A DNA stretch of 64,000 bases from Pseudohalioglobus sediminis (lineage in GTDB: Bacteria > Pseudomonadota > Gammaproteobacteria > Pseudomonadales > Halieaceae): positions 124,001 to 188,000 of the forward strand of contig NZ_VTUX01000010.1 in NCBI RefSeq assembly GCF_008370495.1, given 5' to 3'. Under the pieces are notes generated by a model. That model worked only from the letters and a program-made list of their open reading frames with translations, was not told the origin of the DNA and ran no database searches. Of this stretch, positions 28,541 to 36,868 are shown one piece after another (position 1 is the stretch's first letter; every line of letters begins with the position of its first letter). The position numbers were made by a program, and so were the translations under genes.

Positions 28541-29476
28541 TTACAGGCTCTCCCCATCCAGTTGATAGTGCACCTGATGGGCCTTGAGGTGCTCGCCGCA
28601 GGCACTGCATCGTGTCTGCGCATGCAGTGCCTGCCCGCAACGGCGATGCAGCACAATCATCGGGCGGCCGCGACCCTCCGGGTCACACCATTTGTCGCCC
28701 CACTGCAACAGCGCCAGGAACCAGGGAAACAGGTCCCGACCCTTGTCTGTCAACTCGTAGGCATGGCGCAGCGGACGCTGCTGATAGGCCACCTGTTGGA
28801 AGACGCCCTCGCCAACCAGCAAACGCAGCCGGTCAGAAAGGATATTGGTCGCCACGGGCAACTCACCATGGAACTCATCAAAGCGTGTCAATCCATGAAA
28901 GGATAGCGCGATGATATTCGCGGTCCAGCGATCGCCCACCAGGTTGATGAGATTGCGGTACAGCGCCCGGTCAGAAGGGATATCGTTGATGGAGATGGAA
29001 GAACGTCGACGCACCTTTTTTTCGCGCACGTCCCGGGTAGCACCGGGTCCTGGTGCGTAACTTACGTCTTCCAGCCTGACCTCACCATCGCAGGCCACGC
29101 ATTGCAATTGCGGATGAAAAACGCGGCCACAGGATTCATGCACCAGTTCAACCCGGTCCAGGCGTGGATGACTGAACCAGTTGCGCTCCCAGCGTGTGGC
29201 CATCAGCGCACAGTCATAGAGTTCGACCGACTTGCGCGTCAGGTGGTAGACCGGACGCTGGCTGACCGGGCTGGTACCCTTGCGCAGGCAGTCCACATCC
29301 TGCAGCCACTTCAGGCGGTTCGACAACACGCCACGTGACACGCCCATGGCAGCCATCATGTCGTTGAAGGTGTTAATCCCCCAGAGCACTTCCTGGATAA
29401 TCAACAGACACCATTTGTCGCCGATCTGATCCAGGGCCCGGTTGATCGAGCTCGCCCGGGTGATCAATTGATTCAT
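28541..29476 (-). CDS. Tandem HxlR-type regulator with two zinc-ribbon-like tails
   Basis: A 311-residue protein made of two HxlR winged-helix domains in one chain. The first covers residues 1 to 150 (GDKWCLLIIQEVLWGINTFN, MGVSRGVLSNRLKWL, CGRVF-CVACDGEVRLEDV). The second covers 165 to 311 (GDRWTANIIALSFHGLTRFD, LPVATNILSDRLRLL, RCGQAL-CSACGEHLKAHQV). Each half has the pattern C then CxxC, seen in HxlR proteins that may bind zinc or sense thiols. Normal HxlR proteins are about 100 to 160 residues and dimerise, so this could act as a built-in dimer. It starts directly after the fhs stop (TGAATG), so it is co-transcribed. Confidence 0.88.
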   Translation of the reverse strand: MNQLITRASSINRALDQIGDKWCLLIIQEVLWGINTFNDMMAAMGVSRGVLSNRLKWLQDVDCLRKGTSPVSQRPVYHLTRKSVELYDCALMATRWERNWFSHPRLDRVELVHESCGRVFHPQLQCVACDGEVRLEDVSYAPGPGATRDVREKKVRRRSSISINDIPSDRALYRNLINLVGDRWTANIIALSFHGLTRFDEFHGELPVATNILSDRLRLLVGEGVFQQVAYQQRPLRHAYELTDKGRDLFPWFLALLQWGDKWCDPEGRGRPMIVLHRRCGQALHAQTRCSACGEHLKAHQVHYQLDGESL

Positions 29477-31147
29477 TCAGAACAATCCTTCGATTTGTCC
29501 CTGTGCGTTCACATGGATGTTGTTGGCGGCTGGCTTACGCGGCAGTCCCGGCATACGCATGATGTCGCCGCAGACCACCACCAGGAACTCGGCACCTGCC
29601 GCCAGCACCAGTTCGCGCACTTTAACACGATGATTGCTCGGCGCGCCCATCTGCTGCGGGTCCGTGGAGAAGCTGTATTGCGTCTTCGCCATGCACACCG
29701 GGAAATGGCCGTAGCCCTCTTCTTCAAACTGGGCAAACTGGTCACGCACTTTCTGGTCTGCGTCCAGTTCGTCGGCGCCGTAGACCGCTCGCGCCACGGT
29801 GCGCGCCTTCTCCCAGAGACTCAGGTGGTCGTCATACAGGGTGCGGAACTGGGCGCGACCGCTGTCTGCCAGCGAGATGACGTCCTCTGCCAGGCCCAGG
29901 GCCCCGCCACCGCCGTCACGGTGATGTGTGCACAGGTGCGCCTTGAGGCCACGTTGAGCGACATAAGTGGTGATGGCCGCGATCTCCGCATCGCTATCGC
30001 TGGCAAAGTGATTGATGGCCACGACCAGTGGCACGCCGTACTGCCCGCAGTTGCGGATATGCCGCCCGAGGTTTTCGAGGCCCGCTTCCAGCGCGGTGAC
30101 ATCCTCCTCGTCCAGCGCATCGCGGGCAACACCGCCGTGCATCTTCAAGGCGCGCACTGTTACCACTATCACAGCCACGTCGGGCACCAGGCCCGACTTG
30201 CGGCACTTGATGTTGAAAAACTTTTCCGCGCCGAGATCGGCGCCAAAGCCGGCCTCGGTGACCACGTAGTCTGACAACTTGAGCGCCGTCTCGGTGGCGA
30301 TCACCGAGTTGCAACCGTGGGCGATATTGGCGAAGGGGCCCCCGTGAATAAACGCCGGACTGTTCTCCAGGGTCTGCACCAGGTTCGGGGCCAGCGCATC
30401 GCGCAACAGCGCCGTCATGGCGCCCGGTGCCTGCACCTCAGCGGCGGTGACAGGTTCTTTCTCCCGTGTATGGCCGATAACAATATTCCCGAGGCGCCGC
30501 TGCAGGTCCTGCAGGTCGCGCGCAAGACAGAAAATCGCCATGACCTCCGAAGCCACTGTGATATCAAAACCGGCCTCCATGGGAAAGCCGTTGGCCGGGC
30601 CGCCAATCCCGGTAACGATCTGCCGCAACTGGCGGTCATTGATATCCACTACCCTGCGCCAGGTCATGCGACGCAGGTCGAGGCGGCGGTCGTTGCCCCA
30701 GTGGATGTAGTTATCGATCATGGCCGCCAGCAGATTGTGGGCCGCGCCGATGGCATGCATGTCGCCGGTGAAGTGCAGGTTGATGTCTTCCATGGGCACG
30801 ACCTGGGACATGCCACCTCCTGCCGCGCCACCCTTCAGGCCAAAACAGGGGCCGAGACTCGGCTCGCGCAGGCAGACCGAGGCGCGCTTCTGCAATCGGT
30901 TCATGGCATCGGCCAGGCCAATGGCCACCGTGGTCTTGCCCTCCCCGGCCGGTGTCGGGCTCATGGCCGTTACCAGCACCAGCTTGCCATTGTCGCGATC
31001 GCGCAGGCTGTTGATATAGTCGAGCCCTATCTTGGCCTTGTAGTGCCCGTAGGGCACCAGGTGTCCTGCATCGACGCCGAGCCCGGCGGCAATATCCAGG
31101 ACAGGCTTCATGCTCGCCTCTCGGGCGATCTCGATATCGGCTTTCAA
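29477..31147 (-). CDS. fhs: Formate--tetrahydrofolate ligase
   Basis: A 556-residue enzyme that makes 10-formyl-THF from formate, ATP and THF, feeding one-carbon metabolism. The P-loop-like ATP motif TPAGEGKTT is near residues 65 to 73; [32 protein letters not shown] and [15 protein letters not shown] are family signatures. The start is TTG at 31147 behind AAGGAGAG at five bases; the longer frame to 31174 lacks a ribosome site. It is followed with no gap by the tandem HxlR regulator. Confidence 0.95.
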   Translation of the reverse strand: MKADIEIAREASMKPVLDIAAGLGVDAGHLVPYGHYKAKIGLDYINSLRDRDNGKLVLVTAMSPTPAGEGKTTVAIGLADAMNRLQKRASVCLREPSLGPCFGLKGGAAGGGMSQVVPMEDINLHFTGDMHAIGAAHNLLAAMIDNYIHWGNDRRLDLRRMTWRRVVDINDRQLRQIVTGIGGPANGFPMEAGFDITVASEVMAIFCLARDLQDLQRRLGNIVIGHTREKEPVTAAEVQAPGAMTALLRDALAPNLVQTLENSPAFIHGGPFANIAHGCNSVIATETALKLSDYVVTEAGFGADLGAEKFFNIKCRKSGLVPDVAVIVVTVRALKMHGGVARDALDEEDVTALEAGLENLGRHIRNCGQYGVPLVVAINHFASDSDAEIAAITTYVAQRGLKAHLCTHHRDGGGGALGLAEDVISLADSGRAQFRTLYDDHLSLWEKARTVARAVYGADELDADQKVRDQFAQFEEEGYGHFPVCMAKTQYSFSTDPQQMGAPSNHRVKVRELVLAAGAEFLVVVCGDIMRMPGLPRKPAANNIHVNAQGQIEGLF

Positions 31148-31199
31148 GTGCTCTCTCCTTATTGTTATCGGCACGTCGCGGGTGCCATGCGCCGGCTGG

Positions 31200-31222
31200 C
31201 AGCTGTGATTTTTTCACAGCTG
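31200..31222. promoter_or_regulatory. Perfect 9-bp inverted repeat upstream of fhs
   Basis: CAGCTGTGA and TCACAGCTG flank a TTTTT spacer, 53 bases upstream of the fhs start. The inner TGTGA-N5-TCACA is one base short of the Crp spacing. It could be an operator for the tandem HxlR regulator encoded in the same operon, or a hairpin. The DNA is read directly; its role is inference. Confidence 0.45.
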
Positions 31223-31234
31223 GGCAGACAACCA

Positions 31235-31248
31235 TTGACCCCGATCAA
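31235..31248. promoter_or_regulatory. Possible FNR/ANR box
   Basis: TTGACCCCGATCAA matches TTGAT-N4-ATCAA at nine of ten consensus positions. It lies 88 bases upstream of the fhs start and could link one-carbon metabolism or the plus-strand transcript to oxygen supply. The chance occurrence of near matches is not negligible. Confidence 0.3.
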
Positions 31249-31443
31249 CTACCGGCGCAGTATAAGCGGTCTGTCCAAACAGGACTGAAAACATTACCAG
31301 CGTAGATTACAGCAGCAAAACCATGATCACACTGCACCAGACATATAGCTATAAGCGAAGCGGCATGCAAACCGCATCGCCGGTATGCCTGTGTAAAGGC
31401 AGCGTGATTTGAGGACGCACATGTAATCAGCAATATTGATAAC

Positions 31444-31481
31444 AAAGGCCTCCGAGAATCCTGATTCCGGAGGCCTTTTTT
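31444..31481 (+). terminator. Strong intrinsic terminator upstream of the MFS gene
   Basis: The stem AAAGGCCTCCG (31444-31454) pairs with CGGAGGCCTTT (31468-31478), with an inner stem GAATC/GATTC and a CT loop, then a run of T to 31481. It reads on the plus strand and ends about 60 bases before the MFS start, with no plus-strand gene upstream. Confidence 0.88.
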
Positions 31482-31539
31482 ATTTCTGTCGATAATTTGC
31501 TTCCGCCATCAGGGTTCTCCCGTAAAAGGGATCAGAACC

Positions 31540-32784
31540 GTGAACAGGTCACTGCAACACAACATCAAGACGATTTACCTGCTGGGATTTTTCACCGGCT
31601 TTATGGTGATCGTACCCGTATTCGTGCCACTGCTGCAGGGCCACGGGCTGTCGATGAGCCAGGTCCTGCAGACGCAGGCGCTGTTCGCGCTCACCATTGC
31701 ATTGTGCGAGGTGCCTTCCGGTTACCTTGCCGACCTCTGGGGTCGTCGCAATGCGATCCTGGCGGGCTCTGCGCTGAACGCGGTGGGCTTCCTCTCACTG
31801 CTGTGGGCCGACACCTTTGTCGACTTCCTGCTGTACGAGTTCATCCTGGGCATCGGCTTCAGCCTTGTCTCGGGCGCTGATCTCGCGCTGCTCTATGACA
31901 CCGAGGTCTACCTGCAGGAAAATGAATCCGGCGGCGCTGGCGCTGGCAGGTCCCTGAGCCGACTGATTGCGGTGGAAGCCGCTGCTTCCGGCATCGCCGG
32001 CATTGCCGCCAGCCTGTTGCTGATGTGGTCTCTTGACTCCGTGGTACTGGTACAGGCGTTTACCGGGCTCGCACCTCTGGTGCTGGCGCTGTTCCTGTGC
32101 GAGGCGCCGCGCCCGCGATCAGCGGAGATGACGCAGGTGAAAAGCCACGGCGACAACGCCCGACGCATCCTGGAACTGCTGCTGTTCGGTAAACCGGTGG
32201 TGTTATGGACCGCATTCGCCATCGCCGTGTTTGGCCTGCTCGCCGTGTACGTGTTCTGGGTCTACCAGAAATACTGGGAGTTGCAGGGCGTGCCCCTGGC
32301 TTGGTTCGGCTATATCTGGGCAGCCTTTGCCTTGACTGTGAGCATGGCCGCGCGCTTCAGCGAGGCGCTGGAACGCTGGCTGGGCTACCGCCGGCTGCTT
32401 TTGCTGATCGGCCTCCTGCCCCTGTGCGGACTGCTGGGTATGGCTTTTGGCAGTGGCTGGTGGGGTGTGCTGTGTGGCTTTGCCATCCAGATATCGCGTG
32501 GATTATCCATGAGCCTGTTTTACGAGGCGCTGAACCGGCGGGTACCCGGCGAGTTTCGTGCCACCGTCAATTCCCTGGTGAGCCTGGGTGTCAGGGCCAT
32601 ATTCATCGTCACCGGCCCGCTGCTGGGGCTGGCGCTGGATAGCCGCGGCATGCAGTGGACGCTGCTGTGGCTGGTGGCCATCTTCCTGCCACTGATGGGG
32701 CTGGTGCTGATTCCACTGACGCGGCGCATACGCAGCGAGCAGGCGCAGCCGGCAGCAACACCGGGCATCTCCCCCGCCGCCTGA
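31540..32784 (+). CDS. MFS transporter
   Basis: A 414-residue protein with twelve hydrophobic segments. The loop 2-3 motif GYLADLWGRRNAILAG (about residues 61 to 76) is the MFS signature A, so the family call is secure. It starts with GTG at 31540 behind AAGGGATC. It lies beside the nag regulon, but no NagR-type palindrome is upstream of it; the nearest is downstream, before nagR. It resembles generic multidrug or small-molecule MFS proteins; the substrate is unknown. Confidence 0.85.
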   Translation: MNRSLQHNIKTIYLLGFFTGFMVIVPVFVPLLQGHGLSMSQVLQTQALFALTIALCEVPSGYLADLWGRRNAILAGSALNAVGFLSLLWADTFVDFLLYEFILGIGFSLVSGADLALLYDTEVYLQENESGGAGAGRSLSRLIAVEAAASGIAGIAASLLLMWSLDSVVLVQAFTGLAPLVLALFLCEAPRPRSAEMTQVKSHGDNARRILELLLFGKPVVLWTAFAIAVFGLLAVYVFWVYQKYWELQGVPLAWFGYIWAAFALTVSMAARFSEALERWLGYRRLLLLIGLLPLCGLLGMAFGSGWWGVLCGFAIQISRGLSMSLFYEALNRRVPGEFRATVNSLVSLGVRAIFIVTGPLLGLALDSRGMQWTLLWLVAIFLPLMGLVLIPLTRRIRSEQAQPAATPGISPAA

Positions 32785-32794
32785 GGGCGGCGGG
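32773..32794 (+). terminator. Hairpin over the MFS stop codon
   Basis: CCCGCCGCC (32773-32781) pairs with GGCGGCGGG (32786-32794) over a TGAG loop that contains the stop codon. There is no T-run (CCTTCC follows), so it is a weak terminator candidate or a transcript-stabilising hairpin. Confidence 0.35.
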
Positions 32795-32829
32795 CCTTCC
32801 TGCGAGTTATCCACCGCAAAAAACCCGCA

Positions 32830-32866
32830 TGACAACGTTGTCCCGTCGGCAGAATGCGGTTAGACT
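32830..32866 (+). promoter_or_regulatory. nagR promoter overlapped by a NagR operator
   Basis: The palindrome TGACAACGTTGTCC (32830-32843, one mismatch from TGACAACGTTGTCA) overlaps a candidate -35 TTGTCC (32838-32843). After a 17-base spacer comes TAGACT (32861-32866) as -10, about 50 bases before the nagR ATG. The arrangement predicts autoregulation of the LacI-type repressor. Confidence 0.65.
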
Positions 32867-32916
32867 GAGGTTTTGCCGGGTGTAGCCCCACCGATTATAA
32901 GGATTATCTCCGCACC

Positions 32917-33945
32917 ATGACGGCCACCATAAAAGACGTAGCCAAGCTCGCCGGGGTCTCCTTCAAGACCGTGTCCCGGGTGATCAATCGCGAGCCCTCT
33001 GTGGGCGAAGACTTGCGTCAACGCGTCTGGGACGCCATCAAGGAACTGAATTACCAGCCGAATCTCTCCGCCAGGCAACTGCGTGGCGCGGGCAGTTTCA
33101 TCGCCTTCATCTACGACAATCCCAACAGCCACTATGTCATTGAGATGCAGCACGGCTTACTGGCAGAGTGCCAGCGCCAGGGCTTTGAACTGCTGATACA
33201 CCCCCTGTCTGTCGGTGACGACGATGTCACCGACGAGTTGCTGCAACTTGCCAGTAACGGCCATGTCGCCGGACTGGTCCTGACGCCGCCTTTCTCCGAG
33301 TCAATGGAACTCATTGCCGCGCTGGAACAGCGCGGCATACGTCACGTGCGCATTTTGTCCGGCGAGAGCGAATGCGACTGCACCGGACCCTGCGTGCTGG
33401 TTGACGACTACCACGCGGCATATGACATCACCCACTACCTGCTCGGCCTCGGGCACCAGCGCATTGCCTTCCTTGGCGGTGACCCGGAGCACGCCTCCAG
33501 CGACAACCGACTCTCCGGCTATCGCGCCGCGCTGCAGTCCCACGGCGTGGAGGAAAAGCCTGAATTGGTCATGGCAGGCGAATACACCTTCGATTCGGGC
33601 AGCGAGCGCACCGAGCAGTTGCTGAACCTGGCAACACCGCCCAGCGCCATCTTCGCCTGTAACGACGAGATCGCCGCAGGCGCACTGTTCGCCGCGCGCA
33701 TCAAGCACATTGCCGTGCCCCAGGAACTGTCCATCGTGGGCTTTGAGGACAGCCCGTTCTCGCGCCAGAGCTGGCCCAAGCTGACCACGGCCCACCAGCC
33801 CAACGGCGATATCGCCGGCTCGGCAGCACGACTGCTCATAGAGAGCATTCGCTCCACGCGCCGCGGCGGAGATGATATGCCACAGCATTTGGGCTTCAAG
33901 CCTGAACTGGTTGTGCGCGATTCGACATGCCCGGCCCCGGTGTGA
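32917..33945 (+). CDS. nagR: LacI-family regulator of GlcNAc use (NagR-type)
   Basis: A 342-residue LacI/GalR repressor. The helix-turn-helix is TIKDVAKLAGVSFKTVSRVI at residues 4 to 23 with the hinge helix YQPNLSARQLRG; the periplasmic-binding-like sensor domain follows (IAFLGGDPEHASSDNRLSGY, IFACNDEIAAGALFA, SIVGFEDSPFSRQSWPKLTT). It overlaps the nagA start. Its probable operator, TGACAACGTTGTCA, is found before nagR, between nagK and the hexosaminidase and before the TonB receptor. This matches the NagR motif known from Shewanella and other Alteromonadales, where GlcNAc-6-phosphate is the inducer. The name rests on operator and context. Confidence 0.88.
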   Translation: MTATIKDVAKLAGVSFKTVSRVINREPSVGEDLRQRVWDAIKELNYQPNLSARQLRGAGSFIAFIYDNPNSHYVIEMQHGLLAECQRQGFELLIHPLSVGDDDVTDELLQLASNGHVAGLVLTPPFSESMELIAALEQRGIRHVRILSGESECDCTGPCVLVDDYHAAYDITHYLLGLGHQRIAFLGGDPEHASSDNRLSGYRAALQSHGVEEKPELVMAGEYTFDSGSERTEQLLNLATPPSAIFACNDEIAAGALFAARIKHIAVPQELSIVGFEDSPFSRQSWPKLTTAHQPNGDIAGSAARLLIESIRSTRRGGDDMPQHLGFKPELVVRDSTCPAPV

Positions 33946-35096
33946 CCGCGACGCTCACAGCACGCCGGATCTTCGACGGTGAGCGCTGGCTGCGGGATCA
34001 CGTCATCGTGGTCGACGGTCAACGTATCAGCAGCGTAATGCAGCGCAAGCAGTTGCCAGCGGATACCCCGGTGACCGATCTCGGCGACACCACCATTGCG
34101 CCCGGGCTGATCGACGTCCAGGTCAATGGCGGTGGCGGCGTACTGCTCAACAACCAGCCCGACCGCAGTGGCCTGCGCAGTATCGCCCGGGCCCATCGCT
34201 GTGCCGGAACCACCGCCATCATGCCAACCGTGATCAGCGATACAGCGGCACTGGTGCGATCCGCCGCGGAGGCGGCGGCAGCGGCCATCGCCGATGAAGA
34301 AGCGGGGATCATCGGTTTACACATCGAGGGGCCGTTTTTTGCGCCGGCCCGCCGCGGCACCCACAAGGCCGACATGATCCGGCGCCCGGACGCCGGCGAC
34401 CTGGAATGGCTGTGCCAGCCGCGGCCATTTCCACTCATGCTGACCCTGGCACCCGAACAATTACAGGCCGGCGTGGTCCGCATGCTGAGCGACGCGGGCG
34501 TACTGGTCTGCGCCGGGCATACGGACGCCGACTACGAACGGGTGCGGCAGGCCATTGACGAGGGCGTGCGCGGATTTACCCACCTGTTCAATGCCATGAG
34601 CCCACTGACCTCGCGTGAACCGGGTGCGGTGGGCGCCGCCCTGGAAGACGCTGCCACCTGGGCCGGCATCATTGCCGATGGACACCACGTGCACCCCGCC
34701 ACCCTGGCACTGGCGCAGCGCTGCAAAGCGCGCGGCAAGCTGTTCCTGGTCAGTGACGCGATGGCAACGGTGGGCTCTGCGCAGGACAGCTTCGAACTCT
34801 ACGGCAAGCGCATCACCGTGCGTGATGGCTGCCTGGTCAATGCCGAGGGGCGCCTGGCAGGAAGTGCAATCAGCCTGTTGGATGCCGTGCGTATTGCCCA
34901 TCGGGAAGCCGGCATCGAGCTTGGCGAGTGCCTGCGCATGGCCTCGCTGTACCCGGCAACCTTTCTCAAACTGGAACACGAACGAGGCCGGCTGCAGGCA
35001 GGCTATCGCGCCGACCTGGTCGCCTTCGATGAACACTTCGCAGCAACTGACACCTGGGTTGGCGGGGAACACCTGGCGCACCCAGGGCAGCCCTGA
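33927..35096 (+). CDS. nagA: N-acetylglucosamine-6-phosphate deacetylase
   Basis: A 389-residue amidohydrolase that turns GlcNAc-6-P into glucosamine-6-P and acetate. The motifs are [15 protein letters not shown] near residue 60, [56 protein letters not shown] and [10 protein letters not shown], with the catalytic Asp in the last. An alternative GTG at 33942 overlaps the nagR stop as GTGA, a usual coupling pattern. It is followed after 11 bases by nagB. Confidence 0.93.
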   Translation: MPGPGVTATLTARRIFDGERWLRDHVIVVDGQRISSVMQRKQLPADTPVTDLGDTTIAPGLIDVQVNGGGGVLLNNQPDRSGLRSIARAHRCAGTTAIMPTVISDTAALVRSAAEAAAAAIADEEAGIIGLHIEGPFFAPARRGTHKADMIRRPDAGDLEWLCQPRPFPLMLTLAPEQLQAGVVRMLSDAGVLVCAGHTDADYERVRQAIDEGVRGFTHLFNAMSPLTSREPGAVGAALEDAATWAGIIADGHHVHPATLALAQRCKARGKLFLVSDAMATVGSAQDSFELYGKRITVRDGCLVNAEGRLAGSAISLLDAVRIAHREAGIELGECLRMASLYPATFLKLEHERGRLQAGYRADLVAFDEHFAATDTWVGGEHLAHPGQP

Positions 35097-35107
35097 ACGA
35101 GAGCTAT

Positions 35108-35911
35108 ATGAAAGTCGTTATACTGGATGATGCAGCAGCCGTGGCGCGTTATGGCGCCGACATTTACCGCGAACAATTGCGCAAAAAGCCGGACTCAGTG
35201 CTGGGCCTTGCCACCGGCTCCACGCCGCTGAGCCTGTATCGCGAACTGATTGACGGCAATCGTCGCGGCGAATATTCCTTCGCCGGGGTCACCAGCTTCA
35301 ATCTCGACGAGTACATGGGCCTGTCCGCCGATCACCCGCAGAGCTATCGCCAGTTCATGAACCGGGAGTTCTTTACGCACATCGACATCGATCCGGCAAA
35401 TACCCACGTGCCGCCCGGCGACGCTGTCGATCCGATACAGGCCTGTCGCGATTACGAGTCCGCGATCGCCGCAGCGGGCGGCATCGACATCCAGTTGCTG
35501 GGCATCGGCCGCAACGGCCATATCGGTTTCAACGAGCCGACGTCCTGCCTGAACTCACGCACCCGGGTAAAAACCCTGACCCGGGAGACCATCGCCGACA
35601 ACGCGCGTTTTTTCCGTGCCGACGAGTTCCAGCCACAGCTCTCCGTGACCATGGGCATCGGTACAATCATGGAAGCGCGGCTGATCGTGTTGCTGGCCAC
35701 CGGCCAGAGCAAGGCGGCGGCAGTGCAAGCCATGGTGGAGGGGCCGGTCTCGTCCTGGTGTCCGGCATCGGCCCTGCAGTTTCACTCCTCAACCGTGGTC
35801 ATCGTTGACGAGGCCGCGGCCAGTGAGCTCAGCGATCCGGCTTTCTTCAAGCACATCGAAGAGCAGAACCAGGCCCTGCTGGGCCGCCTGCGTGCTGCGG
35901 GTTCCGCCTAG
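35108..35911 (+). CDS. nagB: Glucosamine-6-phosphate deaminase
   Basis: A 267-residue enzyme converting glucosamine-6-P to fructose-6-P and ammonia. The family motifs are [48 protein letters not shown] and [19 protein letters not shown]. Length matches E. coli NagB (266). It ends four bases inside the convergent nagK gene. Confidence 0.96.
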   Translation: MKVVILDDAAAVARYGADIYREQLRKKPDSVLGLATGSTPLSLYRELIDGNRRGEYSFAGVTSFNLDEYMGLSADHPQSYRQFMNREFFTHIDIDPANTHVPPGDAVDPIQACRDYESAIAAAGGIDIQLLGIGRNGHIGFNEPTSCLNSRTRVKTLTRETIADNARFFRADEFQPQLSVTMGIGTIMEARLIVLLATGQSKAAAVQAMVEGPVSSWCPASALQFHSSTVVIVDEAAASELSDPAFFKHIEEQNQALLGRLRAAGSA

Positions 35912-36783
35912 CGGCGGTGAGCAGTCAGCGCCAGGCGTACCGCACCCTCGTCGGGCTGGCCCAGCGGGGCACGAATCCGCGCTGCAACATCGGCGGACAG
36001 CCAGGGCGTGATGTGCACGGCGAGACCGCCCAGCAGGCAGAACTCCCCTGTTCCGGCACGCTGCAGGCGACGGGCCAGGGCATCCAGATAGGCGGCACCT
36101 TCCTCGACAATTCCCCTGGCCACCGCGTCGCCGGCAGCAGCCGCCGTAAACACCAGCGGTGCCAGCGCACCATAGTCCCTTGAACTACCCCCTGCCATGG
36201 CATCCACGATGCCGAGGCTGGCCGTACCCAGGTGTGATTCGATAGCGCCGAGCAGTGTCGTGGCCGGGCCCAGTTCGTCCATGGCCAGCAGGGCGGCTTT
36301 CAATGCTTCCAGCCCTAGCCAGGCGCCACTACCCTTGTCGCCAAACGGGAAACCGTGGGCGCCAAAGCTGGTGCCCACGCCATTCACCAGGCTGTAACCG
36401 ACGGAGCCGGTTCCGGCGACAATCACCGCCCCATCCGCGCCCGCATGCGCGCCCAGGCAGGCTACATGGATATCCGTGGCCAGGTAAAAAGCGGCGAACG
36501 GGTGTTGCCATGCTGTCATCTCGTGATGGCAGCGCGGGATATTAACGCCAGCCAGTCCCGCGCCAACAACCAGCCCGCCCAGCGCGTCGGCGGGCAGTTG
36601 CGCGTCGGCCAGCGCCTGCCGGGCGGCCTCTACGATCGATACGCGCGTCTGGCAGGCGTCCTGGAAAGCATTGGCCGGGCCGGCAACGCCCGTACCCAGT
36701 AATTCACCCCGGGTATCGACCAGCCGCGCCTTGCACTTGCTGCCGCCACCGTCGATACCCAAAAATAACTGATCCCTGCTCAT
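35908..36783 (-). CDS. nagK: N-acetylglucosamine kinase (BadF/BadG family)
   Basis: A 291-residue ASKHA-fold sugar kinase. The phosphate-1 motif [19 protein letters not shown] is at residues 5 to 23, then [12 protein letters not shown], the phosphate-2 motif [13 protein letters not shown] and [10 protein letters not shown]. The ATG at 36783 has GGAAAG just upstream. In NagR-type regulons of marine bacteria, cytosolic GlcNAc freed from chitooligosaccharides is phosphorylated by such kinases before NagA. It diverges from the hexosaminidase gene across a shared operator region. Confidence 0.88.
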   Translation of the reverse strand: MSRDQLFLGIDGGGSKCKARLVDTRGELLGTGVAGPANAFQDACQTRVSIVEAARQALADAQLPADALGGLVVGAGLAGVNIPRCHHEMTAWQHPFAAFYLATDIHVACLGAHAGADGAVIVAGTGSVGYSLVNGVGTSFGAHGFPFGDKGSGAWLGLEALKAALLAMDELGPATTLLGAIESHLGTASLGIVDAMAGGSSRDYGALAPLVFTAAAAGDAVARGIVEEGAAYLDALARRLQRAGTGEFCLLGGLAVHITPWLSADVAARIRAPLGQPDEGAVRLALTAHRR

Positions 36784-36836
36784 CGCTTTCCACGTCAACG
36801 CCCTGAGGGGCCTTCATTGCATTTATTGCGTAATTA

Positions 36837-36850
36837 TGACAACGTTGTCA
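36837..36850. promoter_or_regulatory. NagR operator 1 between nagK and hexosaminidase gene
   Basis: A perfect 14-base palindrome TGACAACGTTGTCA in the divergent space. On the minus strand its edge overlaps CATAAT, a good -10 candidate for nagK. On the plus side TACAAT (36855-36860) lies just after it. Repressor bound here would block both genes. Confidence 0.8.
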
Positions 36851-36868
36851 TTTGTACAATACGAGGCG

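Larger units (their letters stand above)
31148..31539. other. Regulatory intergenic region between fhs and the MFS gene
   Basis: No coding region is convincing in this 392-base stretch. It carries two imperfectly understood signals upstream of fhs (a nine-base inverted repeat at 31200-31222 and an FNR-like box at 31235-31248) and a strong intrinsic terminator at 31444-31481 whose T-run faces the plus strand, so some plus-strand transcript must end there. About 180 to 200 bases between them are unexplained; a small RNA or attenuated leader is possible. Confidence 0.5.

Noticed and set aside
31200-31222. Crp site
   Set aside because: TGTGA and TCACA are five bases apart rather than six, and the repeat extends to nine bases, so a different regulator is more likely.
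31540-32784. NagP-type GlcNAc permease
   Set aside because: It is an MFS protein beside nagR, but no NagR palindrome lies upstream and I see no specific similarity; kept as generic MFS.
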